Shown here: one piece after another, positions 1-6,293 of the stretch
How positions within the stretch are numbered: the first letter of the stretch is position 1
Layout: every line of letters starts with the position of its first letter
From: Fusobacteriaceae bacterium
GTDB lineage: Bacteria > Fusobacteriota > Fusobacteriia > Fusobacteriales > Fusobacteriaceae
Assembly (NCBI GenBank): GCA_016938425.1
Contig: JAFGUR010000075.1
Coordinates: 1-6,889 of the forward strand
Reading direction: 5' to 3'
Length of the DNA: 6,889 nt
Notes under the pieces: generated by a model
What the model was told of the DNA's origin: nothing
Database searches by the model: none
The model's input: only the letters and a program-made list of their open reading frames with translations
Position numbers and translations under genes: made by a program

Positions 1-602
1 ATATAGTTTCCGGTAAAAAATTTCAATGGCATTTTTATTTCATAATGAACATGTTGAGGATAGCCATATCTATCATCTTTTTTATAACCTCCAAAGGTTC
101 CTAAACAGGTTTCTCCTGCAAATACGTTTTCGGAATCTACAAATATTCTATCAAAATTTTTTAAAATATGATAATAGAAAACGAAGTTTTTTTCTCCGTT
201 TATTTTTTTTATATGATACCTACTTTTTATTGTAATAATTTTCCTAAGATTATCTACACTTTCTATTACTCCTGTTATAGGAGAATATACAGGAGCATGA
301 ATACAAGATAAAGGGCAATCATACCCATAGGATATATCTACTCCCAAATGAATTTTATTCTTATCATCTTTTTCTGTAATACAAAAGAATCCTGTATAAG
401 TATCGTTATAGTAATCGTTTGAATAACTTCCTGCTTCTAAAATAATATTTCCTTCGTCATTGATTTTACTTTCTAATCCATGACTTTTTATAGCCAGGCT
501 ATCATAGGGCAAAACTTCATCTTCACTAAATGTTATTGTAGGAAGCATAAATTCTAATATATCCTTAAAACTGGCAATAACTAAATTTTTACTATCGTTC
601 AT
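1..602 (-). CDS. M23 family (LytM-like) zinc metallopeptidase, C-terminus beyond the window
   Basis: Predicted peptidoglycan endopeptidase; M23 enzymes cut the peptide cross-bridges of the cell wall. 200 codons are visible and the frame is still open at position 1. The catalytic signature is complete: HLGVD (His85, Asp89) and HVHYE (His184, His186) give the zinc ligands and a catalytic His, and His145 in FYYHIL matches the second catalytic His of LytM-type enzymes. The conserved strand APVYSPITGVI follows the first motif. A CPLSC pair (Cys96, Cys100) sits in an insertion after the HxxxD motif. Residues 1-80 form a non-catalytic leader with no signal peptide or membrane segment, so export through Sec is unlikely. 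The ATG follows the TAG of the spike gene with no gap, and an AAGGGG ribosome site lies inside the end of that gene, implying tight co-expression. Inference: effector cargo of the VgrG spike, or a tail-associated lysin that opens the wall during injection. The family is certain; the role is not. Confidence 0.9.
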   Translation of the reverse strand, partial: MNDSKNLVIASFKDILEFMLPTITFSEDEVLPYDSLAIKSHGLESKINDEGNIILEAGSYSNDYYNDTYTGFFCITEKDDKNKIHLGVDISYGYDCPLSCIHAPVYSPITGVIESVDNLRKIITIKSRYHIKKINGEKNFVFYYHILKNFDRIFVDSENVFAGETCLGTFGGYKKDDRYGYPQHVHYEIKMPLKFFTGNY

Positions 603-2102
603 CTATTTCCCCTTCCCTGTAATTTCTCCATTGCTATTAAGAAGAATTGTAGAACTACCACAAGTTAGTTCTATTTTATCTTTTGTCATACTAATTTTAC
701 ATTTATCCCCTACACTAAATTCCATACCGCTTTCATTCATTCTAATACTAGAATTTATTGCAGATAATAAAATCGAGGCTTTTTCTACTTCTGTAAAAAC
801 TGTTCTATTATCATTTCCAATTATCATTACGTTATTGTTCTTTTCAGATAACATAACCTGTTGTCCCGTAGGGATTTTTATTCTTTTATGCTCTACTTCC
901 GGATATTTATCATTAAATTTATTACTTTCTCTTAAACTCTCTCCTGCATATGAATTATCTTCTATATTATCCATAAAATTTATCAACACATTATCTCCGA
1001 TTTCAGGCATAAAATATATCCCGTTATCAGTTCCGCTATATGCCGTTGAAAATTTAAACCAGTGCTTTTTATCAATAGTTTCAATAGTTTTTCCATCAAA
1101 CATAAAATTTATTTTTACCCTTGTAATATTTTCTTTGCTACCCACCTCGGCTATCTTTGCCAATATCTGTTTACCACTAATGTTTTCATTATATTCTTTA
1201 TTTATAACAACTTTTTCTTTTTTTGACATTTTATAGTCAGTAAATAGAGCATTTCCATGCATATATGAAGTTGATTCCAAAATAACATATTCGCTATCAT
1301 TATTTTTTATGGTATCACCCAATTCATATTTATTTGGAGAAGTAAAAACAAAAAATTCTTCTCCATTACTATTAATAAGTTCTTTTATTCCTTTTTCAAA
1401 TCCCGGATTCTTTGCTTCCCTTCTAGGATATCCAAACCATACACACCAACTTTTATCTTTTGTCTCTCTGGGCTTAGATTCGGTAAACACCAGTCCATCT
1501 TCTAAAAATATAGGAATCTCTAATTGAGAGGCAATTCTTTTTAATAATTCCCAGTCGGTTTCTTCATATTGTACAAGCAACTGTTTTATAGGTGCTTTCT
1601 TTTCATCTAAATTGACAAAATTTAGTTTTTTATCAGGGAATTCTGTAGAGATTACTGATTTTATTAGCGTGGTAATGTCAGAAAAAGTTTTTTCGTTATC
1701 TTGAAAACTTCTTTTTCTTTTTGTTTTGTCTAATATAGTTGAATGTGATAAAGCCATCAATTTAAATGTTGTATTTGTATTGATAACTGATATTTCAATA
1801 TTCTCTATAATTCCCGAAAAAATTAAATATGAATTACTATTAACTTCTACCTTTTTATTTTCAATATTTTCTTTAACAGATTCTCTAACCACATTTTTAG
1901 CAATTATTTCAATTTGCTTATTAAGCTTTCCTTTCAATAAAATTGAAATTTCTTCTGTCAGAGTTCCTTCTATTATAAGTTTACTATGCTCGCTAAAACG
2001 TCTTGTTACGTTTAATACGCTTAAAGACACCACAGGGAAAATTTTATCTTCTATACGAATACTGCTATTTGAATCCAAAATATACTCTAAATTTTCATTC
2101 AT
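603..2102 (-). CDS. vgrG: VgrG / phage gpD-like spike protein of a contractile injection system
   Basis: Structural hub and spike that sits on the baseplate tip and carries effectors into the target cell. At 499 residues it is shorter than most type VI VgrGs. The gp27/gpD-like part spans about residues 1-300, with the hallmark RSFQDNEKTFSDI (131-143) and QYEETDWELLKRIASQ (178-193), the latter a nearly universal VgrG/Pvc8/gpD signature. An OB-fold like gp5/gpV follows at about 310-385 (WFKFSTAYSG at 348-357, then GIYFMPEIGDNVLINF). The tail (about 410-499) is only some 80 residues of short alternating beta-strand sequence ending CGSSTILLNSNGEI, so the long gp5-type needle is very short. No effector domain is fused to the C-terminus. 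The start is firm: GAGGAG six bases before the ATG. It lies 55 bases after the TssG-like gene and directly abuts the M23 gene. The symbol is by family; Pvc8-type or phage D-type naming would also fit. Confidence 0.9.
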   Translation of the reverse strand: MNENLEYILDSNSSIRIEDKIFPVVSLSVLNVTRRFSEHSKLIIEGTLTEEISILLKGKLNKQIEIIAKNVVRESVKENIENKKVEVNSNSYLIFSGIIENIEISVINTNTTFKLMALSHSTILDKTKRKRSFQDNEKTFSDITTLIKSVISTEFPDKKLNFVNLDEKKAPIKQLLVQYEETDWELLKRIASQLEIPIFLEDGLVFTESKPRETKDKSWCVWFGYPRREAKNPGFEKGIKELINSNGEEFFVFTSPNKYELGDTIKNNDSEYVILESTSYMHGNALFTDYKMSKKEKVVINKEYNENISGKQILAKIAEVGSKENITRVKINFMFDGKTIETIDKKHWFKFSTAYSGTDNGIYFMPEIGDNVLINFMDNIEDNSYAGESLRESNKFNDKYPEVEHKRIKIPTGQQVMLSEKNNNVMIIGNDNRTVFTEVEKASILLSAINSSIRMNESGMEFSVGDKCKISMTKDKIELTCGSSTILLNSNGEITGKGK

Positions 2103-2108
2103 TTTTTT

Positions 2109-2114
2109 CTCCTC
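2109..2114 (-). promoter_or_regulatory. Ribosome binding site of the VgrG gene
   Basis: GAGGAG followed by a six-base A-only spacer and ATG at 2102. A strong site in the 55-base gap after the TssG-like gene, suggesting the spike protein is translated independently rather than coupled. Confidence 0.8.
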
Positions 2115-2157
2115 AATATTAATTTTTTTTGCTCTCCTTTTATCTCTACCCTATTTT

Positions 2158-2868
2158 TTAAAATAACACTGTACTTCCAATTACTGATAATTGAGAATCT
2201 CCCAGAATAATAAAATGATATTTCCAAAAAACTCTTACACTTAACTTTATTGGTAAAAAAAGAGTTTTAAGTAATTCATATTTTTTTAAATTCTCATCTG
2301 TTTCTACATTTGGAATATAAATTATTAAGTCTTCCATTTCATAAGTGTAATCATAAATTGTACTTTTTTTAAAAATCTTTGATATAGCATTACAAAAATG
2401 CTCTAAACAATTTCCATCTCTATACATATTTAAAATCAAATAATACAGTATCGTTTGTTCCTCTCTGCTAAAATATTTGAAAAAATCGCTTCTAAATTCT
2501 TTGGAAAAATAGTTATCTAAAATTTGTTTAGCCATAATATCCAGATAATAATCTTCTCTTGTTAATCCTTTGCGCAGCTCAAGTTCTCCCAAAAAATGAC
2601 ACATGCTATTAAATAAAATACCCCTTAGTTCTCCCAGCTCGTCACTATTTTCATCAAACATTCTAAAAAAAATTTCAAAATATCTAAAATATGGGTTTAC
2701 TTCTATTGTATTTACGTCATTTTCACTAAAATAAATATAATTCATATTTTCAAAGTTTAACTCCATATAAGGAGAGATTTCCTCAGAATTGATAAATTTT
2801 ATAAATTTTGGGTCGATATTAAGCCTTTTCATTTCGTAAATAATATTCCATAATTTCCCTCCTATCAT
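2158..2868 (-). CDS. Putative TssG-like baseplate wedge protein (divergent, small)
   Basis: No strong signature is present, so the call leans on position and a C-terminal motif. It is a 236-residue, probably cytoplasmic protein without signal peptide or membrane segment. It lies between a TssF-like gene and vgrG, where tssG sits in type VI clusters. The C-terminus contains an aromatic strand (RVFWKYHFIILGD) followed by a short Leu/Gly end (LSVIGSTVLF), which resembles the end of TssG, where an LG...LG...T-L pattern closes the protein. TssG is usually about 300-350 residues, so this would be a reduced version. I chose the ATG at 2868 over an in-frame ATG at 2886 because AGGAG lies seven bases ahead of it and it overlaps the TGA of the upstream gene as ATGA, a classic coupled start. 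The 2886 start has no ribosome site. Alternative: an unrelated baseplate or chaperone component specific to this system. Confidence 0.55.
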   Translation of the reverse strand: MIGGKLWNIIYEMKRLNIDPKFIKFINSEEISPYMELNFENMNYIYFSENDVNTIEVNPYFRYFEIFFRMFDENSDELGELRGILFNSMCHFLGELELRKGLTREDYYLDIMAKQILDNYFSKEFRSDFFKYFSREEQTILYYLILNMYRDGNCLEHFCNAISKIFKKSTIYDYTYEMEDLIIYIPNVETDENLKKYELLKTLFLPIKLSVRVFWKYHFIILGDSQLSVIGSTVLF

Positions 2869-4136
2869 AGGAACTCTCCTACACATTTCAAATCAGGAAA
2901 ATCATTTTGTATTTCTGAAACGACAAAGCTCATTATCTCTCTACTCAAAAAATGATTTGAATTATTTTCAAATTTTAATATCAAAAAATCATTTATCTTA
3001 TCTTTTCTTATTTCATCTCTTACAAAGGAATTTAAATCAAGATTTAGCAGAGGTTTTTCATAATTTTTTTCAATTATCAAATCTTTAAATTTTAAATTTA
3101 TTAGTTGACCAAAATCATTTGTTTTTCTTATTATTTCTATTTTACTTCTCACTGTACTATCTGTTTTGATATTAAAACGATTAAATATAGAGTCTCTTTG
3201 GTTGCGAAACAAATTAAATTCATGAGTATCAAATTTTTCAAAATTTATTTTTTTAAAAATATAAAAAATCCATTGGACATTTTCATCCTTATCGCAAATT
3301 ATTCTGTAAGCCCCGTTATCCTCTTTAAATATCGCTTTGATTTCCGCATTTGTAACATAAGGAATAACTGTATTTCCTTCTGATTTCATCCCTTCCGAAT
3401 CAAATTTATATGAATAATTTATGCTATCTTCTGCAGGTTCAATTCCCAGAGATATGGACTTACCTTCTTCAAATATATTCCAAACAGGTATCAAGTCCCT
3501 CCTAACTTCAATTCCGTTAAAATCACAGTCAATAGAATCAATAGTATCTATATCCATAATTTCGCTTTTTACTTTAACTATATTTAAATCAAAGAATCTT
3601 CTGGCATAAGGATTATTTATCGTTTTCCATTTAATGTTATTTTTATAAAACAAGTTATATATTTCTTTTTCCTTATCAATAAAATCTGTGGTTTCACTAA
3701 TATTCAAAGTGATTTGGCAACTTTTTCCATCTTTTGAAAGAATATTTCCCGTAATTGAAGAATTTAATAATTTGGTAATTTCTTCGTAAGAAATTGGAAT
3801 ATAAATTTTTCCCATATTTGCTTCAAGTCCGTTTTTAAGTTTTTTCAAAAGTTCTTCTTTATCATATCCAAATTTTTCTATAGGAATAATAGGCGAAAAA
3901 TATCTGTTATGATAGTTTATTTCCTCAATTTTTATGAGGGAAGTAATTACTTCATAATCTTCCTCTTCCAATGAAATATCTTCATATACTCTCTTTTCTA
4001 AGTGATTGTATATTTCTTCTGCATTATTTATCAACTCTTTAAACGCAGGTTCTATTATTTCTCTCAAAATTTTTAATTCCATAGGATTATCAAGTTTTTT
4101 TGAATCCTCTTTTAATATATTGATTATATGTTTCAT
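2865..4136 (-). CDS. Putative TssF-like baseplate wedge protein (divergent)
   Basis: Likely structural protein of the baseplate wedge, cytoplasmic. It has 423 residues from the chosen start; TssF proteins are usually near 600, so it would be short at the N-terminus. Two stretches fit the TssF pattern: a strand-plus-helix unit (SCQITLNI then EKEIYNLFYKN, about residues 139-166), like the segment in TssF that ends in a helix with LY; and then LIPVWNIFEEGKSISLG (about 215-231) followed by a Tyr-containing strand, matching the core 'PV-NLFE...EPI' of TssF. This is motif resemblance by eye, not an alignment. Order F-like, G-like, vgrG supports it. There is no signal peptide or membrane helix. The start at 4136 has GGAG six bases upstream; an in-frame ATG at 4148 lacks a ribosome site but overlaps the TAA of the remnant frame as TAATG. 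The end overlaps the next gene by four bases (ATGA). Confidence 0.55.
   Translation of the reverse strand: MKHIINILKEDSKKLDNPMELKILREIIEPAFKELINNAEEIYNHLEKRVYEDISLEEEDYEVITSLIKIEEINYHNRYFSPIIPIEKFGYDKEELLKKLKNGLEANMGKIYIPISYEEITKLLNSSITGNILSKDGKSCQITLNISETTDFIDKEKEIYNLFYKNNIKWKTINNPYARRFFDLNIVKVKSEIMDIDTIDSIDCDFNGIEVRRDLIPVWNIFEEGKSISLGIEPAEDSINYSYKFDSEGMKSEGNTVIPYVTNAEIKAIFKEDNGAYRIICDKDENVQWIFYIFKKINFEKFDTHEFNLFRNQRDSIFNRFNIKTDSTVRSKIEIIRKTNDFGQLINLKFKDLIIEKNYEKPLLNLDLNSFVRDEIRKDKINDFLILKFENNSNHFLSREIMSFVVSEIQNDFPDLKCVGEFL
2876..2880 (-). promoter_or_regulatory. Ribosome binding site that fixes the TssG-like start
   Basis: AGGAG lies seven bases before the ATG at 2868 and inside the last codons of the TssF-like gene. 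With the ATGA stop/start overlap it points to coupled translation and argues against the longer start at 2886. Confidence 0.75.
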
Positions 4137-4142
4137 TTTCAA

Positions 4143-4146
4143 CTCC
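4143..4146 (-). promoter_or_regulatory. Ribosome binding site that favours the shorter TssF-like start
   Basis: GGAG, six bases before the ATG at 4136. It overlaps the alternative in-frame ATG at 4148 (ATGGAG), which itself has no purine-rich site upstream. The longer start remains possible through TAATG coupling to the remnant frame. Confidence 0.6.
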
Positions 4147-4209
4147 ATTATTTAAGTGATTTTGTTACTTGTTCAGCAGTTTTTTGAAAAACAAGACTTT
4201 TAATTGCAT

Positions 4210-4265
4210 CTTTGATTTTACTTAGAGGCTACTGATAAATATTTTGAACGTCAATAAAATCAAAG
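4210..4265. repeat. 11-bp perfect inverted repeat around the remnant-frame TAG
   Basis: The arms ctttgatttta (4210-4220) and taaaatcaaag (4255-4265) are perfect reverse complements separated by 34 bases. The internal TAG of the remnant frame lies in the loop. The arms are AT-rich, the loop is long and no T-run follows, so this is not a convincing terminator; it could be a weak mRNA structure, an operator-like palindrome, or coincidence in AT-rich DNA. Confidence 0.4.
4226..4254 (-). promoter_or_regulatory. Possible weak internal sigma-70 promoter
   Basis: On the minus strand TTGACG (4254-4249, five of six bases to the -35 consensus) is followed after exactly 17 bases by TAGCCT (4231-4226, three of six to the -10 consensus). 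It lies upstream of the TssF-like gene and could give the baseplate genes their own transcription. The -10 box is poor, and such matches are common in AT-rich DNA. Confidence 0.2.
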
Positions 4266-4308
4266 TGTTTATATTTTTCAGTAAGCCCTAAGTAGTCCCC
4301 TTTTAAAA

Positions 4309-6279
4309 TTAGAAAATTCCTAATATTTTATCTTTTTTCTTTGCTTTTGCTATTTTATCTTCACAAATAGAAACTTCATTTGTTCTATTCAGTTCTTTAT
4401 ATCCTTCTTTTGCTTTTTCATAACTTTTTATTGCTTTTTTGTATTCTTTTTCTGAATAAAAATTATCTCCCTCTATTTCGAAATTTTTCACGACATCAAA
4501 TTTTTCAAATAAGCTAATACTGTCAATTTTTTTTAATACTCTGTTAGCATCTATTTCTTTATCAACATTGCTATATTTTTCATACGCTGCTCTATAATTT
4601 TCTTTAGATTTGCTATACTGCTTTTCTGAGATGTTGTCATCTCCCAGTCCCTCCAATTTTTTTGCTTCATTAGCCATTTTTTTCTCATCGTTGGAAACTT
4701 TTATAGATTCAATATCAGCTATTCTTCCTTTTACTTCCGTAACTTTGTCAATTTGTCCCGCTTCTTTATAAATTCCCAATGCACTTTCGTATTTGTTTTT
4801 CGCCAGATCATATTGGCCCTTTCTATACAATGTATTTCCTGATGCCAAAATAGTATCTGCTTCGTCAACTTTATCGATATTAGCAAGTTTTTCTTTAAGT
4901 CTTGCTGTAATTTCCGGATTTTTATCAGGTCCTAATTTATCAATTATGCTTTGATATATTTCTTTAGCTTTAGAAAAATTTTGATTTTTTGATTGGTCAT
5001 CACCTAATTTTTCATTTTTTAGAATATCAACAACTTCTGTATTTTTTTTTATCTTATCATTCAACTTCTGTATATCTCCCATTTTGGTAGTAGTATAAAT
5101 TGCCAAAGCTTTGGTATAATCTGTTTGGGCTACATCATAATTCTTGTTGGCAACATTTTCATCTCCGAGTTTTTCAGAATCTCTTCCTATAATTGCTTGC
5201 TTAATCAAACTTATTTTTTGATCAATATCTTTTAATTTTTCCGGGTCATTTTTATATTTAATTCTTGCTTCTTCAAATTTTTTGAGAGAAATTTCGTAAT
5301 TTCCAATATTCATATCAACATTACCCTCTTCTAAAATTTGTTGTTTTGCCTTATCGGATTCTTTTTTTTCCAAAATCTGCTGCTTTTTCTTATCTATGTT
5401 ACTTTTTATAACAAGAGCTGTCGCGGCCACTATTAAAATCAATATTCCCGTTAAAATTCTTTTAACATATTTATTTTTTAGGAATTCCCAGTTCCATTTT
5501 TTCTTTGGATTTTCTAATTCTTGTTTTTTCTTATATCTTTTTTTATTAAAGACTTCTTGTGTAAAAATTGAAGTAATTGTGTAATTATTTAGACACTTAC
5601 CTCCTTTTTTCCTTACAATATATTCAAGATTTTCTATAAATTCCTCACAATCCATAGAAGCCTTTAAAATATCCGAAAATTCTTTTTCGTTAATATTTTC
5701 CCACATACCTATTGTTCCCATTAAAAGAACATCGTCATTTAAAAGGGGTATTTTAGAAGAAACATTAACTTTTAATGTCCCTTCTTTTCCCAAATAATTA
5801 TATAGTGTATTTTTATGAGTATGAGTAATCAAAGAATCGGAATCAATTTCTCCCAGTTCATGTAACAAGTTAGCTATGCTTTCATCCTTTGATTTTTTGA
5901 TTAATTTATTCTTTCTAAAATGATAGAATCGGGTATTCCCTATGGATGAGTATTTAATCTCGCTATAATTTGTAACCAGTAATGATATACTGGCATTTAA
6001 AGGATATTTTGCGTTAAATTCTTTTAATACTTCATGCGCATTTTTTATGTACTTTTTTATTGCATAAGTTGACATGCTTGGCTTTATCGTAAAGTCTTCC
6101 ACAATACTTGAAGCAACCAGTTCGGCACTATGTTTTTCCTCACAAGTATCAAGTCCGTCAACAGTTATCCAACAACCATAATTATCCAACATTACAAATC
6201 CGTTAAAATCTCTATTTTTATTAAAACTTCCTGCCTCAGACACACATTTTGTAATAAATTTACTTTCATTTTTTCTCAC
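4309..6279 (-). CDS. Membrane protein: degenerate PP2C-like domain, one TM helix, six TPR-like repeats
   Basis: A 656-residue protein. Residues 1-240 have the PP2C fold pattern: SEAG (14-17), NRD (22-24, for the usual NED), VDGLDTCEEKHSAE (40-53, for DGMGGH..GE), IGNTRFY (113-119, for GDSRxY), LLMGTIGMWE (185-194, for SDGLWE) and LNNYT (230-234, for DNxT). Asp41 remains, but the aspartates of the GD, SDG and DN motifs are replaced by Asn115, Ile190 and Asn231, so the two-metal centre should not form and the domain is probably a pseudophosphatase. A basic linker leads to one TM helix (about 274-291, ILTGILILIVAATALVI). Residues 295-656 are charged, helical and contain six TPR-like units. Topology is probably phosphatase-like domain in the cytoplasm and repeats outside, but both flanks are basic. 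Start is GTG with GAGG six bases upstream; the nearby ATG at 6281 is followed directly by TGA. It begins 14 bases after the PP2C stop. Likely role: phosphorylation sensor or scaffold for the secretion machine (inference). Confidence 0.8.
   Translation of the reverse strand: MRKNESKFITKCVSEAGSFNKNRDFNGFVMLDNYGCWITVDGLDTCEEKHSAELVASSIVEDFTIKPSMSTYAIKKYIKNAHEVLKEFNAKYPLNASISLLVTNYSEIKYSSIGNTRFYHFRKNKLIKKSKDESIANLLHELGEIDSDSLITHTHKNTLYNYLGKEGTLKVNVSSKIPLLNDDVLLMGTIGMWENINEKEFSDILKASMDCEEFIENLEYIVRKKGGKCLNNYTITSIFTQEVFNKKRYKKKQELENPKKKWNWEFLKNKYVKRILTGILILIVAATALVIKSNIDKKKQQILEKKESDKAKQQILEEGNVDMNIGNYEISLKKFEEARIKYKNDPEKLKDIDQKISLIKQAIIGRDSEKLGDENVANKNYDVAQTDYTKALAIYTTTKMGDIQKLNDKIKKNTEVVDILKNEKLGDDQSKNQNFSKAKEIYQSIIDKLGPDKNPEITARLKEKLANIDKVDEADTILASGNTLYRKGQYDLAKNKYESALGIYKEAGQIDKVTEVKGRIADIESIKVSNDEKKMANEAKKLEGLGDDNISEKQYSKSKENYRAAYEKYSNVDKEIDANRVLKKIDSISLFEKFDVVKNFEIEGDNFYSEKEYKKAIKSYEKAKEGYKELNRTNEVSICEDKIAKAKKKDKILGIF
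4390..5337 (-). repeat. Six TPR-like repeats within the membrane protein
   Basis: Protein-level repeats in the C-terminal half. Each unit starts with Gly followed by Asp or Asn, then a pattern Y/F-xx-A/S-xxx-Y/F-xx-A, then a connecting helix rich in Leu, Lys and Ile. The opening glycines lie near residues 319, 372, 426, 481, 546 and 604, a spacing of 53-65 residues, which is longer than the classical 34-residue TPR because each helix pair is followed by a third helix. Examples are GNYEISLKKFEEA, KNYDVAQTDYTKA, GQYDLAKNKYESA and KEYKKAIKSYEKA. Such arrays bind other proteins or peptides. Confidence 0.75.
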
Positions 6280-6285
6280 ATGGCA

Positions 6286-6289
6286 CCTC
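6286..6289 (-). promoter_or_regulatory. Ribosome binding site supporting the GTG start of the membrane protein
   Basis: GAGG six bases before GTG at 6279. An overlapping ATG at 6281 is out of frame and is followed at once by TGA, so the same site would also serve a one-codon minimal frame overlapping the true start. Confidence 0.65.
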
Positions 6290-6293
6290 GTAT

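Larger units (their letters stand above)
4148..4318 (-). pseudogene. Short remnant reading frame with one in-frame TAG
   Basis: The gap between the TPR protein and the TssF-like gene is not ordinary spacer. One frame reads 29 sense codons (4318-4232, containing GDYLGLTEKYKHFDFIDV), a TAG at 4231-4229, then 26 sense codons (4228-4151, containing KIKDAIKSLVFQKTAEQV), ending in TAA at 4150-4148. Both halves have amino-acid content like the neighbouring proteins (Lys-rich, amphipathic helix-like). The frame has no ATG, GTG or TTG start and is closed by a TAA just upstream, so no complete gene exists. The final TAA overlaps the upper ATG of the TssF-like gene as TAATG, as expected if an intact gene once stood here and was coupled to it. 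I do not recognise a family. Alternatives: chance open frame, sequencing error at the TAG, or a read-through product. Confidence 0.35.

Noticed and set aside
26..235. 69-codon plus-strand frame rich in Phe and Leu
   Set aside because: Opposite the conserved catalytic region of the M23 peptidase, whose motifs prove the minus strand is coding.
631..1236. 201-codon open frame on the plus strand
   Set aside because: It lies wholly opposite the VgrG gene, has the Leu/Ile/Ser-rich composition of an antisense shadow, and no recognisable domain.
1726..2166. 146-codon open frame on the plus strand, hydrophobic
   Set aside because: Opposite the start of the VgrG gene; the apparent membrane character comes from reading Lys/Glu/Asn-rich codons backwards.
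4171..4198. cttgtt...aacaag hairpin with A/T runs on the minus strand as a terminator
   Set aside because: Six-base stem, 16-base loop, no GC-rich core and no T-run after it; it also sits inside the remnant frame and before co-oriented genes.
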